The notes beneath the pieces were generated by a model. It was not told where the DNA came from, ran no database searches, and was given only the letters and a program-made list of their open reading frames with translations. A stretch of DNA of 64,000 bases, from NCBI RefSeq assembly GCF_014897675.1, contig NZ_JABUXU010000001.1, positions 124,001-188,000 of the forward strand, written 5' to 3'. Numbering within the stretch: the stretch's first letter is position 1; the number at the start of each line of letters is the position of its first letter. Positions 20,783-30,300 of the stretch are shown here, piece after piece. This stretch comes from Advenella sp. FME57. GTDB taxonomy: Bacteria; Pseudomonadota; Gammaproteobacteria; Burkholderiales; Burkholderiaceae_B. A program made the position numbers and the translations under genes.

Positions 20783-21964
20783 ATGCCTGACGTTTTCGTG
20801 GTATCCGGTGTTCGTACTGCCATTGGCGGCTTTGGCGGAAGTCTGAAAAATGCAAGCCCTGGCGAGCTGGGAGCAACGGTCATCCGGGCAGCCATGGAGC
20901 GTGCTGCGGTGACGGGCGACGATATCGGCCACGTAGCGCTGGGGCATGTCATCAATACCGAGCCGCGCGACATGTATCTGTCGCGCTATGCGGCGGTCAC
21001 GGCCGGTGTCGCACAGGGTACGCCGGCTTTCAATGTCAACCGCCTTTGCGGCTCTGGTCTGCAGGCCATTGTCTCTGCCGCCCAGACATTGCTGCTGGGA
21101 GATGCCCAAATCGCTATCGCCGGCGGCGTCGAGAACATGAGCCGCGCGCCTTACATTGCACCGGCACATCGGTTTGGCGCCAGAATGGGGGACAGTGCGA
21201 TGCAGGATATGATGACCGGCGCGCTGTCCGATCCGTTTGAAAAAATGCATATGGGTGTCACGGCCGAAAATGTGGCCAGGGAATATGGCGTGTCCCGTCA
21301 GCAGCAGGACGAACTGGCCGTCGCTTCCCATCAGCGCGCGGCGAACGCCATTGACCAGGGCTATTTCAAGGACCAGATCGTGCCGGTGGTCATGAAATCG
21401 CGCAAAGGCGATATTGTGTTCGATACCGATGAGCACGTGCGACGCGACATCACGCTCGAGGGGCTGTCAACCCTGAAGCCGGTGTTTGTCAAGGAGGCTG
21501 GAACAGTCACCGCCGGCAATGCGTCAGGTATTAATGACGGCGCGGCCGCACTGGTGCTGATGAACGGTGAAATGATCAAGGAACGCGGCGCGAAACCACT
21601 GGCCCGTCTGGTGGCATATGGCCACGCCGGCGTTGACCCTCGGCTGATGGGTATCGGTCCGGTTCCGGCAACGCGCAATGCCCTGGCCAAGGCCGGGCTG
21701 AAGATTGAAGATATGGACGTGATTGAGGCCAATGAAGCGTTTGCTGCCCAGGCTTGCGCAGTCACGCAGCAATTGGGAATGGATCCGGCCAAAGTCAATC
21801 CCAACGGCAGCGGCATCGGGCTGGGCCATCCGGTCGGAGCAACCGGGGCCATCATCACCGTGAAGGCCCTGCACGAGTTGCAGCGTGTTGGCGGACGCTA
21901 TGCACTGGTTACCATGTGCATAGGCGGCGGACAAGGGATTGCCGCTATCTTCGAACGGGTCTGA
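20783..21964 (+). CDS. bktB: acetyl-CoA C-acyltransferase (beta-ketothiolase), BktB type
   Basis: A 393-residue thiolase that makes or cleaves 3-ketoacyl-CoA. The acylated Cys is C89 in NRLCGSGLQAIV; GHPVGATGA and the second Cys in CIGGGQG complete the active site. As remembered, the text follows Ralstonia eutropha BktB closely, including TEPRDMYL and FKDQIVPVV, so a role in C4-C5 ketoacyl-CoA and PHA precursor metabolism is likely. AAGGA precedes the ATG. No phaB or phaC is next to it in this window. Confidence 0.92.
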   Translation: MPDVFVVSGVRTAIGGFGGSLKNASPGELGATVIRAAMERAAVTGDDIGHVALGHVINTEPRDMYLSRYAAVTAGVAQGTPAFNVNRLCGSGLQAIVSAAQTLLLGDAQIAIAGGVENMSRAPYIAPAHRFGARMGDSAMQDMMTGALSDPFEKMHMGVTAENVAREYGVSRQQQDELAVASHQRAANAIDQGYFKDQIVPVVMKSRKGDIVFDTDEHVRRDITLEGLSTLKPVFVKEAGTVTAGNASGINDGAAALVLMNGEMIKERGAKPLARLVAYGHAGVDPRLMGIGPVPATRNALAKAGLKIEDMDVIEANEAFAAQACAVTQQLGMDPAKVNPNGSGIGLGHPVGATGAIITVKALHELQRVGGRYALVTMCIGGGQGIAAIFERV

Positions 21965-21970
21965 TGACGC

Positions 21971-22753
21971 ATGCAGCACCAGAAAAGGGAACCACACCCC
22001 GACTACGATGAGCCGATGATCTCCGAATCGCAGGGTGTACGGTACCTGCATTTCAATAGCGAATGGATTCAGGGCGCTATGCGGGTGAACCGTCCCGAAA
22101 AACTGGAATTCGAATATACGCAGCAGATGATGTCCTGGCTGTTGTTTCTGGCGCCGCCGGTTGACCGGGGTATCGGTATTCTGGGTCTGGGGGCCGGGTC
22201 CCTGACGCGGTTTTGCCAGCATCATTTCGATAGCGATGTCGTGACCGTGGAATACAATCCCCAGGTCACGGCCATATGCGAGTCAGCTTTTGAGTTGCAG
22301 CAAACGGCCTCGTGCCGGGTGATCCATGAAGATGCGCAGGACTGGGTCCTGGATCCGCTCAATGAAAACGGCTACGGCGCGCTCATGGTGGACCTGTACG
22401 ATTACACCGCGCAGGGACCGGTATGTTCGTCCGATCAGTTTTACCGGGGTTGCCGGCAGGTATGCGCCGATCTGGGGGTAGTCACGATAAACCTGTTTGG
22501 CCATCACGGCAGTTTTCGCAAGAATATGCGCAATATCAAACGGGCTTTTGACGATCGCGTGATCCTGTTTCCGGAAACAATTGATGGCAACCGTATCGTC
22601 ATTGCATTTACCGGCCCGCCATTGCAGGTAACGGTTGAGCAGTTGCAGCAGCGAGCCAGGCGCGTGCAGAGCCTGTACCGGCTGCCTGCGACGGGCTGGC
22701 TTCGGACGCTGCTCCAGGAAAACGGCAAGGCTGGGGAAGTAATCAGTTTCTAA
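21971..22753 (+). CDS. spermidine synthase-like protein
   Basis: A 260-residue protein of the spermidine-synthase/methyltransferase fold. Seen are the start SQGVRYLHFNSEWIQGAMRVNRP, the nucleotide loop GILGLGAGSLTRF and TVEYNPQVTAICES. The catalytic core of true aminopropyltransferases is only partly kept (MVDLYDY in place of a DSTDP-like motif), so putrescine aminopropyl transfer is doubtful. It starts 6 nt after the thiolase stop and is likely cotranscribed with it. Confidence 0.8.
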   Translation: MQHQKREPHPDYDEPMISESQGVRYLHFNSEWIQGAMRVNRPEKLEFEYTQQMMSWLLFLAPPVDRGIGILGLGAGSLTRFCQHHFDSDVVTVEYNPQVTAICESAFELQQTASCRVIHEDAQDWVLDPLNENGYGALMVDLYDYTAQGPVCSSDQFYRGCRQVCADLGVVTINLFGHHGSFRKNMRNIKRAFDDRVILFPETIDGNRIVIAFTGPPLQVTVEQLQQRARRVQSLYRLPATGWLRTLLQENGKAGEVISF

Positions 22754-22813
22754 GCGCCGGCAACCCTGGCTGCACATACAGATTGCGTTGCCGGGCGCAC
22801 TTATTCTCGTTAA

Positions 22814-22824
22814 TACCACTGGTA
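22814..22824. promoter_or_regulatory. small palindrome upstream of the ABC importer
   Basis: TACCA-C-TGGTA is a perfect odd palindrome about 60 nt before the substrate-binding-protein gene. It may be a repressor site for the importer operon, but it is short enough to be chance. Confidence 0.25.
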
Positions 22825-22882
22825 CAAAGCGGTTTGCTGTGACAGAATCGCTGAGTTCAGAACATGTCATTCAGGAGTTGTT

Positions 22883-23854
22883 ATGATCAAGGGCACGTTT
22901 ACCTTCTGCCTTTCCGCTGCGCTGGTTTCTACTGCGCTGCTTACTGGCGCGGCCCAGGCAGCAGACAAGTTTGTGGCCGTTACATCCATCGTTGAACATC
23001 CGGCCCTGGATGCCGTACGCGATGGTGTCAAGCAAGCGCTGGCCAAGGAAGGCTTTGAAGAAGGTAAGAATCTGAAGTGGAAATATCAAAGCGCGCAGGG
23101 CAATACCGGGACGGCAGCCCAGATTGCACGCCAATTCATCGGTGAAAGGCCCGATGCCATCGTTGCTATTGCCACGCCGTCGGCGCAGGCACTGGTTGCA
23201 GCAACCAAGACCATTCCGGTGGTGTATTCTGCTGTGACCGACCCGGTTGCGGCCCAGTTGGTCAAGTCCATGGACGCCTCGGGCGCCAACGTGACCGGTG
23301 TTTCCGATGTGCTGGTCCTGGAAAAGCAGATTGAATTGATCAAGCAGGTATTGCCTGATGCCAAACGCGTAGGGATTGTCTACAATCCGGGCGAAGCCAA
23401 TTCCAGCGTGGTGGTCAACCGTCTGAAGGAGCTGCTGCCCAAGTCTGGCATGACGCTTGTTGAAGCGTCCGCGCCGCGCTCGGTTGATGTGGGCTCGGCC
23501 GCACGCAGTCTGGCGGGCAAGGTTGATGTGATCTATACCAATACCGACAACAACGTGGTATCGGCCTACGAAGCCCTGGTAAAGGTGGGCAATGAGTCCA
23601 AGATCCCGCTGGTCGCTTCGGACACCGATAGCGTCAAGCGTGGCGCCATTGCCGCCCTGGGCATAAACTACAAGAATCTGGGAATGCAGACTGGTACAAT
23701 CGTGGCGCGTATCCTGAAAGGCGAAAAGCCAGGCAGCATCGCTTCTGAGACCAGCAAAACGCTGGAGCTGTTCGTCAACCCGGGGGCTGCCAAAAAGCAA
23801 GGGGTCACATTGAGCGAAGACTTTGTCAAAAGCGCCAAAGTGGTTGTGAAATAA
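22883..23854 (+). CDS. ABC importer substrate-binding protein (TrpX-like, PF04392 type)
   Basis: A 323-residue periplasmic binding protein. The signal peptide ends about AAQAAD. The mature part begins with VAVTSIVEHPALDAVRDGVKQAL and has the two-lobed fold typical of the family annotated ABC substrate-binding (TrpX, PF04392 as I recall), including TPSAQALVAATKTIPVVYSAVTDPVAA and YTNTDNNVVSAYEAL. AGGAG lies 6 nt before the ATG. It is the first gene of a three-gene importer. Gram-positive relatives carry tryptophan or tyrosine; the substrate here is not known. Confidence 0.88.
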   Translation: MIKGTFTFCLSAALVSTALLTGAAQAADKFVAVTSIVEHPALDAVRDGVKQALAKEGFEEGKNLKWKYQSAQGNTGTAAQIARQFIGERPDAIVAIATPSAQALVAATKTIPVVYSAVTDPVAAQLVKSMDASGANVTGVSDVLVLEKQIELIKQVLPDAKRVGIVYNPGEANSSVVVNRLKELLPKSGMTLVEASAPRSVDVGSAARSLAGKVDVIYTNTDNNVVSAYEALVKVGNESKIPLVASDTDSVKRGAIAALGINYKNLGMQTGTIVARILKGEKPGSIASETSKTLELFVNPGAAKKQGVTLSEDFVKSAKVVVK

Positions 23855-23875
23855 CCCGTTGCCACCATTTTCACC

Positions 23876-23905
23876 GGCCTGGGCTCATCTCAGGCCTTTT
23901 TATTT
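23876..23905 (+). terminator. hairpin with T-run between binding protein and permease
   Basis: GGCCTG (23876-23881) pairs with CAGGCC (23891-23896), followed by TTTTTATTT. It lies inside the operon, 22 nt past the first gene, so it probably lets most transcripts end there and keeps the binding protein in excess. Confidence 0.75.
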
Positions 23906-23922
23906 GATCACAAATTCTTAAC

Positions 23923-24813
23923 ATGTCTCTTTTTTCTTCCCTTGGTGCGCTGGAGCTGGGTTTTATCTACAGTCTGGTTGCGCTGGGCGTGTTCATTTCC
24001 TTTCGCGTCTTGCGCTTTCCCGATCTGACGGTTGATGGTACTTTCGCCACGGGCGGTGCGGTGTCTGCGCTTCTGGTCAGCAGCGGTTACGACCCCTTCG
24101 TGGCCAGTGCGGCGGCGATGATCGCTTGCGGCTTTGCTGGAATGATTACCGGCTGGCTCAACGTCAAACTGGGCATCATGGATCTGCTGGCCAGTATTTT
24201 GATGATGACAGCCCTATATTCGATCAACCTGCGCATCATGGGCGGGCCCAATATCCCGCTGATCACCAGCGACACTGTGTTTTCGCTCACGCAACCGGCA
24301 GCGCTCGACGATTTTGTCTGGCGCCCGGCATTGCTGTTCATTGTGGTGGTTGTCGTCAAAATCCTGCTGGATGCCTATTTTTCGACCCGTTCGGGGCTGG
24401 CCATGCGTTCGACCGGTTCGAATTTGCGGATGGCGCGGGCCCAGGGCATTTCTACAGACCGCATGGTGCTGATCGGCATGGCGCTATCGAATGCGCTGGT
24501 GGGTCTGGGCGGTGCGCTGTTTGCCCAGTCTCAGGGCGGGGCTGATATTTCCATGGGAATCGGCACCATTGTGATCGGTCTGGCGGCGGTTATCGTGGGA
24601 GAAAGCATTTTGCCTGCGAGGCGTTTTCTTTTCATTACGCTGGCCGTCATTGCAGGGGCCATTCTTTATCGTTTCTTCATTGCATTGGCGCTCAACAGCG
24701 ATTTCATCGGCCTGAAGGCTCAGGATCTGAATTTGATTACTGCATTGCTGGTAGCCGTAGCGCTGATTCTGCCCAAGCTTCGCCGTAGCCTGCGAATCAA
24801 AGGACGCGCCTGA
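23923..24813 (+). CDS. ABC importer permease
   Basis: A 296-residue inner-membrane protein with about eight or nine hydrophobic segments, of the branched-chain/sugar-type permease fold. Recognisable blocks are FRVLRFPDLTVDGTFATGGAV near the start, LAMRSTGSNLRMARAQGIS (cytoplasmic coupling loop) and NALVGLGGALFAQSQGGADISMG. It lies between its binding protein and ATPase genes, with only 1 nt before the ATPase start. It pairs with the TrpX-like receptor. Confidence 0.88.
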   Translation: MSLFSSLGALELGFIYSLVALGVFISFRVLRFPDLTVDGTFATGGAVSALLVSSGYDPFVASAAAMIACGFAGMITGWLNVKLGIMDLLASILMMTALYSINLRIMGGPNIPLITSDTVFSLTQPAALDDFVWRPALLFIVVVVVKILLDAYFSTRSGLAMRSTGSNLRMARAQGISTDRMVLIGMALSNALVGLGGALFAQSQGGADISMGIGTIVIGLAAVIVGESILPARRFLFITLAVIAGAILYRFFIALALNSDFIGLKAQDLNLITALLVAVALILPKLRRSLRIKGRA

Positions 24814-24814
24814 T

Positions 24815-25609
24815 ATGTTGAACGCACAAAATCTGCATATTACTTTCAATGCTGGCACTCCCATTGAAACCCGCGCCTTGCGTGGCTTGTCCCTGAGCAT
24901 TCCGCAAGGGCAGTTCGTGACAGTGATCGGTTCCAATGGGGCCGGCAAGTCAACTTTCCTGAATGCGGTGTCGGGCGAACTGATGGTCGACTCGGGTACC
25001 ATTCATATCAACGACGAGAACGTTACCCGCAAAAGCGTGTGGCAGCGGGCAGTCAATGTGGCGCGGGTGTTTCAGGACCCGATGGCGGGCACCTGTGAAG
25101 ACTTGACGATCGAAGAGAATATGTCGCTGGCCTATTGTCGAGGCGGCCAACGCGGTCTTCGTCCGGCTTTGCGCAGTGACCTGCGGCAGTTATTCCGGGA
25201 GCGGCTGACCATTCTGGGCCTGGGCCTGGAGTCGCGGCTGACCGACCGCATCGGCTTGTTGTCGGGCGGACAGCGCCAGGCGGTAAGTTTATTGATGGCG
25301 GCACTGCAGCCCAGCAAAATACTCCTGCTGGACGAACACACGGCCGCGCTCGACCCACGGACAGCCCAATTTGTCCTGAATCTCACAGAAAAGATCGTGA
25401 CGGAACAGAAACTGACTACCATGATGGTGACGCACAGTATGAAACAGGCACTGGAAATCGGCGAACGAACCATTATGCTGCACCAGGGACAGGTCGTTCT
25501 TGATGTGGCCGGCGAGCAGCGCCGGGACATGACGGTCAGCGACCTGTTGCAGATGTTTGAGAAGGTCAGGGGAGAACAGATCACCGATGACGCCCTGTTG
25601 CTCGATTGA
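24815..25609 (+). CDS. ABC importer ATP-binding protein
   Basis: A 264-residue ATPase that powers the importer. Walker A is GSNGAGKST; the signature is LLSGGQRQAVSLLMA; Walker B is ILLLDEHTAALD, with His in place of the usual Pro after the catalytic Glu, a common variant in this subfamily; the switch His is in MVTHSMKQAL. It ends the operon. The following 460 nt hold the promoter of the RND operon and no recognised gene. Confidence 0.92.
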   Translation: MLNAQNLHITFNAGTPIETRALRGLSLSIPQGQFVTVIGSNGAGKSTFLNAVSGELMVDSGTIHINDENVTRKSVWQRAVNVARVFQDPMAGTCEDLTIEENMSLAYCRGGQRGLRPALRSDLRQLFRERLTILGLGLESRLTDRIGLLSGGQRQAVSLLMAALQPSKILLLDEHTAALDPRTAQFVLNLTEKIVTEQKLTTMMVTHSMKQALEIGERTIMLHQGQVVLDVAGEQRRDMTVSDLLQMFEKVRGEQITDDALLLD

Positions 25610-25940
25610 CACTGTGCGGGCTCACAAAAGCAGATTTTTATCCTCCCTGGCGGGCGGATGACGCCAAAACCGGCACAGCCATGTTATTTTTATTGCATCT
25701 TTGCCAAGCAGTAGCCGACCGGGGCTATTTACCAAGCCCGGCGCCGGTGGGTGATTCAGCCACAGTGCACTGGATATTGGCACGGCTGATACGGCGGCCT
25801 GCGTAGCCAACCGGGCAGGCAGGGGCCGCTTTGGCTGTGCTTTTTCAATAATCGACGGATCCAGCGCATTGCGCAGATTCGCCAATCTATAGCCCATTTC
25901 TCAGATGAGAGTGCTCACAAAATTCTCGAGGATCTGATAA

Positions 25941-25976
25941 AAACCCTAGAACTTAAGGGTTTATACTAAATAGTAT
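25941..25976. promoter_or_regulatory. two adjacent inverted repeats, likely operator of the RND operon
   Basis: AAACCCT (25941-25947) pairs with AGGGTTT (25956-25962) over eight bases, and ATACTA-AA-TAGTAT (25963-25976) is a perfect 14-bp palindrome. The second abuts the -35 box. No regulator gene is adjacent, so the cognate regulator would be encoded elsewhere. Confidence 0.55.
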
Positions 25977-26006
25977 TTGCTTAGGCAATTATTTTCTGGT
26001 TATAAT
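25977..26006 (+). promoter_or_regulatory. sigma-70 promoter of the first RND operon
   Basis: TTGCTT (25977-25982) and TATAAT (26001-26006) are separated by 18 nt. The -10 matches consensus perfectly. The start codon of the adaptor gene lies 68 nt further on. Confidence 0.7.
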
Positions 26007-26074
26007 CTTTTCTTCAACACCGTTCAATCAGCTATCCGTCAGGATCAGCCCTCGCTCTCAAGGTTTCCAGCCCA

Positions 26075-27355
26075 ATGACAAACAGACTCTTTATACACAA
26101 GCGCTATGTTGCAACAGTTTTGCTGTCATGCCTGGTTGCGCTAGGCGGTTGCGGTAAGGAAGATCAGCAAGCAGGCGCGCAAAGCGGCCCGCCGCCGACA
26201 CCGGTCAGCACAGTCAAATTGACTGAGACACCTACCACCATCTTTACAACGCTGCCAGGCCGGGTTAGCGCCGTGCGCGATGCACAGGTGCGCGCCCGCG
26301 TTAACGGTATCGTGCAAAAAATTGAATTTGAGCAGGGTCGAGAAGTAAAGAAAGGACAGGTGCTCTTTCGTATTGATCCGGCAACCTACAAAGCCCAGTA
26401 CGCTCAGGCTGAAGCCGCATTGAATCAGGCCAAAGCGACTGCGGGAAGTGCCCGGCAACTGGCCAACCGCTATGCCACCCTGGTCAAATCTAACGCCGTG
26501 AGCCGTCAGGAGTATGACGATGCGCGCGCGCAGGCAAACCAGGCAGATGCAACCATCGCTTCGGCCAAAGCTGCACTGGATGCAGCACGCATCAATTTGT
26601 CTTATACCGATGTCGAGTCGCCCATTGACGGCATTATCGGCCGTGCCCTGGTCACAGAAGGGGCGCTGGTCAGCGGCACCGAAGCCACCGAACTGGCGCA
26701 TGTGCAGCAAATGGACCCGGTCTATGTAGATTTCACCCAGTCTACCTCCGAACTTTACCGTTTGCGCAAAGCCATGGCAGATGGGCAATTGACCAAGGTT
26801 GACGAAAACACGGCAGTGGTTCAGCTTGAACTGGAAGATGGCACTCAGTACCCGGAAAACGGCCAGCTGCTGTTTACCGGCGTCAGCGTTGAACCGTCTA
26901 CAGGTCAGGTTACGCTCAGGGCCACATTCCCCAACTCGGACAAGCTGCTGCTACCTGGCATGTACGTTACTGTGAAGCTGGAGCAGGGCAAGGACGACAA
27001 GGCACTGCTGATTCCCACACAAGCCATCCAGCGTTCTACCGATGGTCTGAGCAATGTCATGGTGGTACGTGATGGCAAGGTTGCTGCGGTGACCATCCAG
27101 ACAGGCGGGGAAGTGAAGAGCGATACGATCGTGACGCAGGGCCTTAAAGCCGGTGACGAAGTGATTGTTGAAGGATTCCAGAAAATTCGTCCAGGCGCGC
27201 CGGTCAAACCTCAGCCATGGAAAAAAGACAAGGCGGCCGGCAATAAGGACCAGCAACCAGAGTCTGGCGCTCAGGAACAACCCAAAGAAGGGGGTGACAA
27301 AGCCCCGACACAGGAAAGCAAGCCTGAACAGCAGGGCGACAAGCCGGCACAGTGA
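26075..27355 (+). CDS. RND efflux periplasmic adaptor (AcrA/MexA family)
   Basis: A 426-residue lipoprotein membrane-fusion protein joining the pump to the outer-membrane channel. The lipobox LGGC ends the signal sequence near residue 26. The lipoyl half-motifs are present (VRARVNGIVQKIEFEQGREVKKGQVLFRID and YTDVESPIDGIIGRALVTEGALV), with an alpha-hairpin of Ala/Gln-rich repeats between them. The C-terminal 45 residues are an unusual highly charged Lys/Gln/Glu/Pro tail not found in AcrA. It is the first gene of a three-gene operon; the pump starts 9 nt later. Confidence 0.94.
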   Translation: MTNRLFIHKRYVATVLLSCLVALGGCGKEDQQAGAQSGPPPTPVSTVKLTETPTTIFTTLPGRVSAVRDAQVRARVNGIVQKIEFEQGREVKKGQVLFRIDPATYKAQYAQAEAALNQAKATAGSARQLANRYATLVKSNAVSRQEYDDARAQANQADATIASAKAALDAARINLSYTDVESPIDGIIGRALVTEGALVSGTEATELAHVQQMDPVYVDFTQSTSELYRLRKAMADGQLTKVDENTAVVQLELEDGTQYPENGQLLFTGVSVEPSTGQVTLRATFPNSDKLLLPGMYVTVKLEQGKDDKALLIPTQAIQRSTDGLSNVMVVRDGKVAAVTIQTGGEVKSDTIVTQGLKAGDEVIVEGFQKIRPGAPVKPQPWKKDKAAGNKDQQPESGAQEQPKEGGDKAPTQESKPEQQGDKPAQ

Positions 27356-27364
27356 GTATAAAAC

Positions 27365-30300
27365 ATGTCAAACTTTTTCATTAACCGGCCAATTTTTGCC
27401 TGGGTTATTGCGATTATCATATTTTTTGCGGGTATCGTTTCTATCCCCAATATGGCAATTTCGCAATACCCTGAAGTGGCACCGCCGACCATCACCGTAC
27501 GTGCTACATACCCTGGCGCAGGCGCTGAAGAGGTTGCACGCTCGGTTACCAGCCTGATCGAAAACGAGCTCAACGGCGCCCAGGGCATGCTTTACTATGC
27601 CTCTACCAGCGACTCGTATGGCGCTGCCAAGATCGACGTGACCTTTGAACCAGGCACCGACCCGGATCTTGCCCAGGTGGACGTCCAGAACCGTATTTCC
27701 AGCGTGAATTCCAAGTTGCCGCAGGCGGTTACACAGCAAGGTATTACATACTCCAAGAGTACGGCGGGGTTCCTGATGATCGTAAGTCTGACCTCTACGG
27801 ACGGCTCGCTTGACGATGCAGGCCTGGGCGATTACATCACACGGAATATCCAGAACTCGGTCTCCCGGATCAAGGGTGTCGGGGAATTTCAGCTGTTCGC
27901 CTCACCACGCGCCATGCGTATCTGGGTAGATTCGGCAAAAATGACTTCGTTTGGTCTGACCACCAGCGATATCAAGACTGCTCTGCAAACGCAGAATGCG
28001 CAAATTACTGGCGGCACCCTGGGGTCGCCGCCAACGCCGGATGACCAGACCACCAGTGCAACGGTGATCGTCAATGGTCAACTGAGCACCGTCAAGGAGT
28101 TCGGCGATATTGTTCTGCGCGCCACAACAGGCGGCTCTACAGTCAGGCTGCGCGATGTGGCTCGCATCGAAGTCGGTGCCGATTCCTATCAGTTCGGATC
28201 CCGCTTGAACGGGCAAACATCGGCCGCATTCGCCGTCTCGCTGGCTCCCAACGCCAATGCGCTGGAAACCTCGAATTTGGTCCAGGCCGAGATGGAAAGT
28301 CTGGCCAAGTATTTCCCTGATAATATTGAATACACGATTCCATACAACACGGCTCCGTATGTCGATGCATCTATCACCCAGGTGGTTCACACACTGGTTG
28401 AGGCGATGCTGCTGGTGTTCGTGGTGATGTTCCTGTTTCTGCAGAACATACGATATACGGTGATACCGGCCATTGTGGTGCCGGTGGCGCTCATGGGCAC
28501 CATGGCGACCCTGTTGTACCTGGACTACTCCATCAATACGCTCACGATGTTCGCCATGGTGCTTGCCATTGGTATTCTGGTGGATGACGCCATTGTGGTG
28601 GTCGAGAACGTCGAAAGGATCATGGCAGAAGAAGGCCTGCAACCCAAGGAAGCCACGATAAAAGCGATGCCACAGATTTTTGGCGCGATCGTTGGTATTA
28701 CACTTGTGCTGATGGTGGTTTTTGCGCCGCTATTCTTTATGAGTGGGTCTGCGGGTGTGATTTACCGTCAGTTCGCGGCTGCGATGATTATTTCTATCGG
28801 CTTTTCAGCATTTTTGGCACTTACCTTTACGCCAGCCATGTGTGCCACACTGCTCAAACCCGTGCCCAAAGGGCATCATGAGAAAAAAGGCTTTTTCGGC
28901 TGGTTTAACCGGACGTTTGCCAAAATCACGAACAACTATACGGGTTTCGTGGGCAGCCTGCTCAAGCGTGGCGGGCGCATGATGCTGATCTATCTGGGGT
29001 TGGTCATTCTGCTGGGCTTTCTGTATCTGCGTCTGCCCAGTTCGTTCCTGCCTACAGAGGATCAGGGCTATGCCGTGACCAACATCGAGTTGCCGGCAGG
29101 CGTCTCGGCCAAGCGGACCGAAGAGGTTATCAAACAGGTCGAGGAGTACTATAAGAAACAGCCTGAGGTGGAAAATATCATCACCGTGCAGGGTTTCAGT
29201 TTCAATGGCTCCGGTCTGAACTCGGCCATTGCCTTCACCCCGTTCAAGAAATTCGATGAACGCAAAGGAGCAGAGCACAGCGCTATGTCGGTCGCAGGTC
29301 GCGCCACGGGGCAACTGCTTTTCGGTATTCCTGATGCCATGGTGCTGTCTATTGTGCCGCCGTCCATCCCATCGCTGGGTACGGCTACCGGTTTCGACCT
29401 GCGCTTGCAGGATCGGGGCGGCATGGGTCAGACCCAGCTGCGTGAAGCGGCCAACCAACTGATACAGCTGTCTGGCCAGAGTAAGATTCTGTCCCAGGTG
29501 CGTATTTCGGGTCTGGGTCCTGGTCCGCAATTGAAGGTCACGGTTGATCGCATCAAGGCCTATGCGCTGGGCGTGAATATGACCGAAGTGGGCAATGTCC
29601 TGTCAGGTACGATCGGTAACAGCTATCTGGGGCAATTCCCCAACCAGGGCTGGATGCAAAACGTGTGGATTCAGTCCGAAGCCGCACAGCGGATGTCGCC
29701 GGACGATATTCTCAAACTGCGTGTGCATAACACCAGTGGTGAACTGGTTCCCATGTCTTCGTTCGTGACCCTTGACTGGGTGCATGGCGAGACACAGATC
29801 CAGCGTTACAACAGCTATGACTCCATCACTATCCAGGGTCAGGCCAATCCCGGTTATGCCAACGGCGAGGCGATGGACGAGATCGTTAAACTGATAGGTC
29901 AATTGCCTGCCGGTATCGGCTACGAGTGGACGGGCCTTTCCTATCAGGAGGTGCAGGCAGGCAACCAGGCTCCGATTATGCTGGCGCTGGCTTTTGCAGT
30001 GGTCTTCCTGGTGCTCGCGGCGCTCTATGAAAGCTGGTGGATTCCATTGTCGGCCGTTCTGATCGTACCGCTAGGTATGCTGGGCACAGTCGGTCTGGTC
30101 ACTCTGGTTGGCATGTCAAATGACATTTACTTCCAGGTGGGGATGATTACCGTTATTGGTCTGTCCGCAAAGAACGCCATTCTGATTGTGGAATTTGCCA
30201 AAGACGCCTATGCTTCGGGCAAGGGCTTGGTTGAGTCCACGCTTGAGGCGGCCAAACTGCGGTTCCGCCCAATTCTGATGACCTCGTTCGCCTTCATTAT

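Larger units (their letters stand above)
25610..26074. other. 465-nt intergenic region with the RND promoter
   Basis: No credible protein gene is seen here; the short open frames have no ribosome site or familiar text. The last 135 nt hold two inverted repeats and a promoter, annotated separately. Confidence 0.55.

Noticed and set aside
25941-25967. A MerR-type operator reading of the AAACCCT/AGGGTTT repeat
   Set aside because: MerR sites lie between -35 and -10 with 19-20 nt spacing. The only good promoter lies downstream of this repeat, and no MerR gene is near.
27902-28642. A 246-codon minus-strand open frame inside the first pump gene
   Set aside because: It is a shadow of the pump coding sequence with biased composition.
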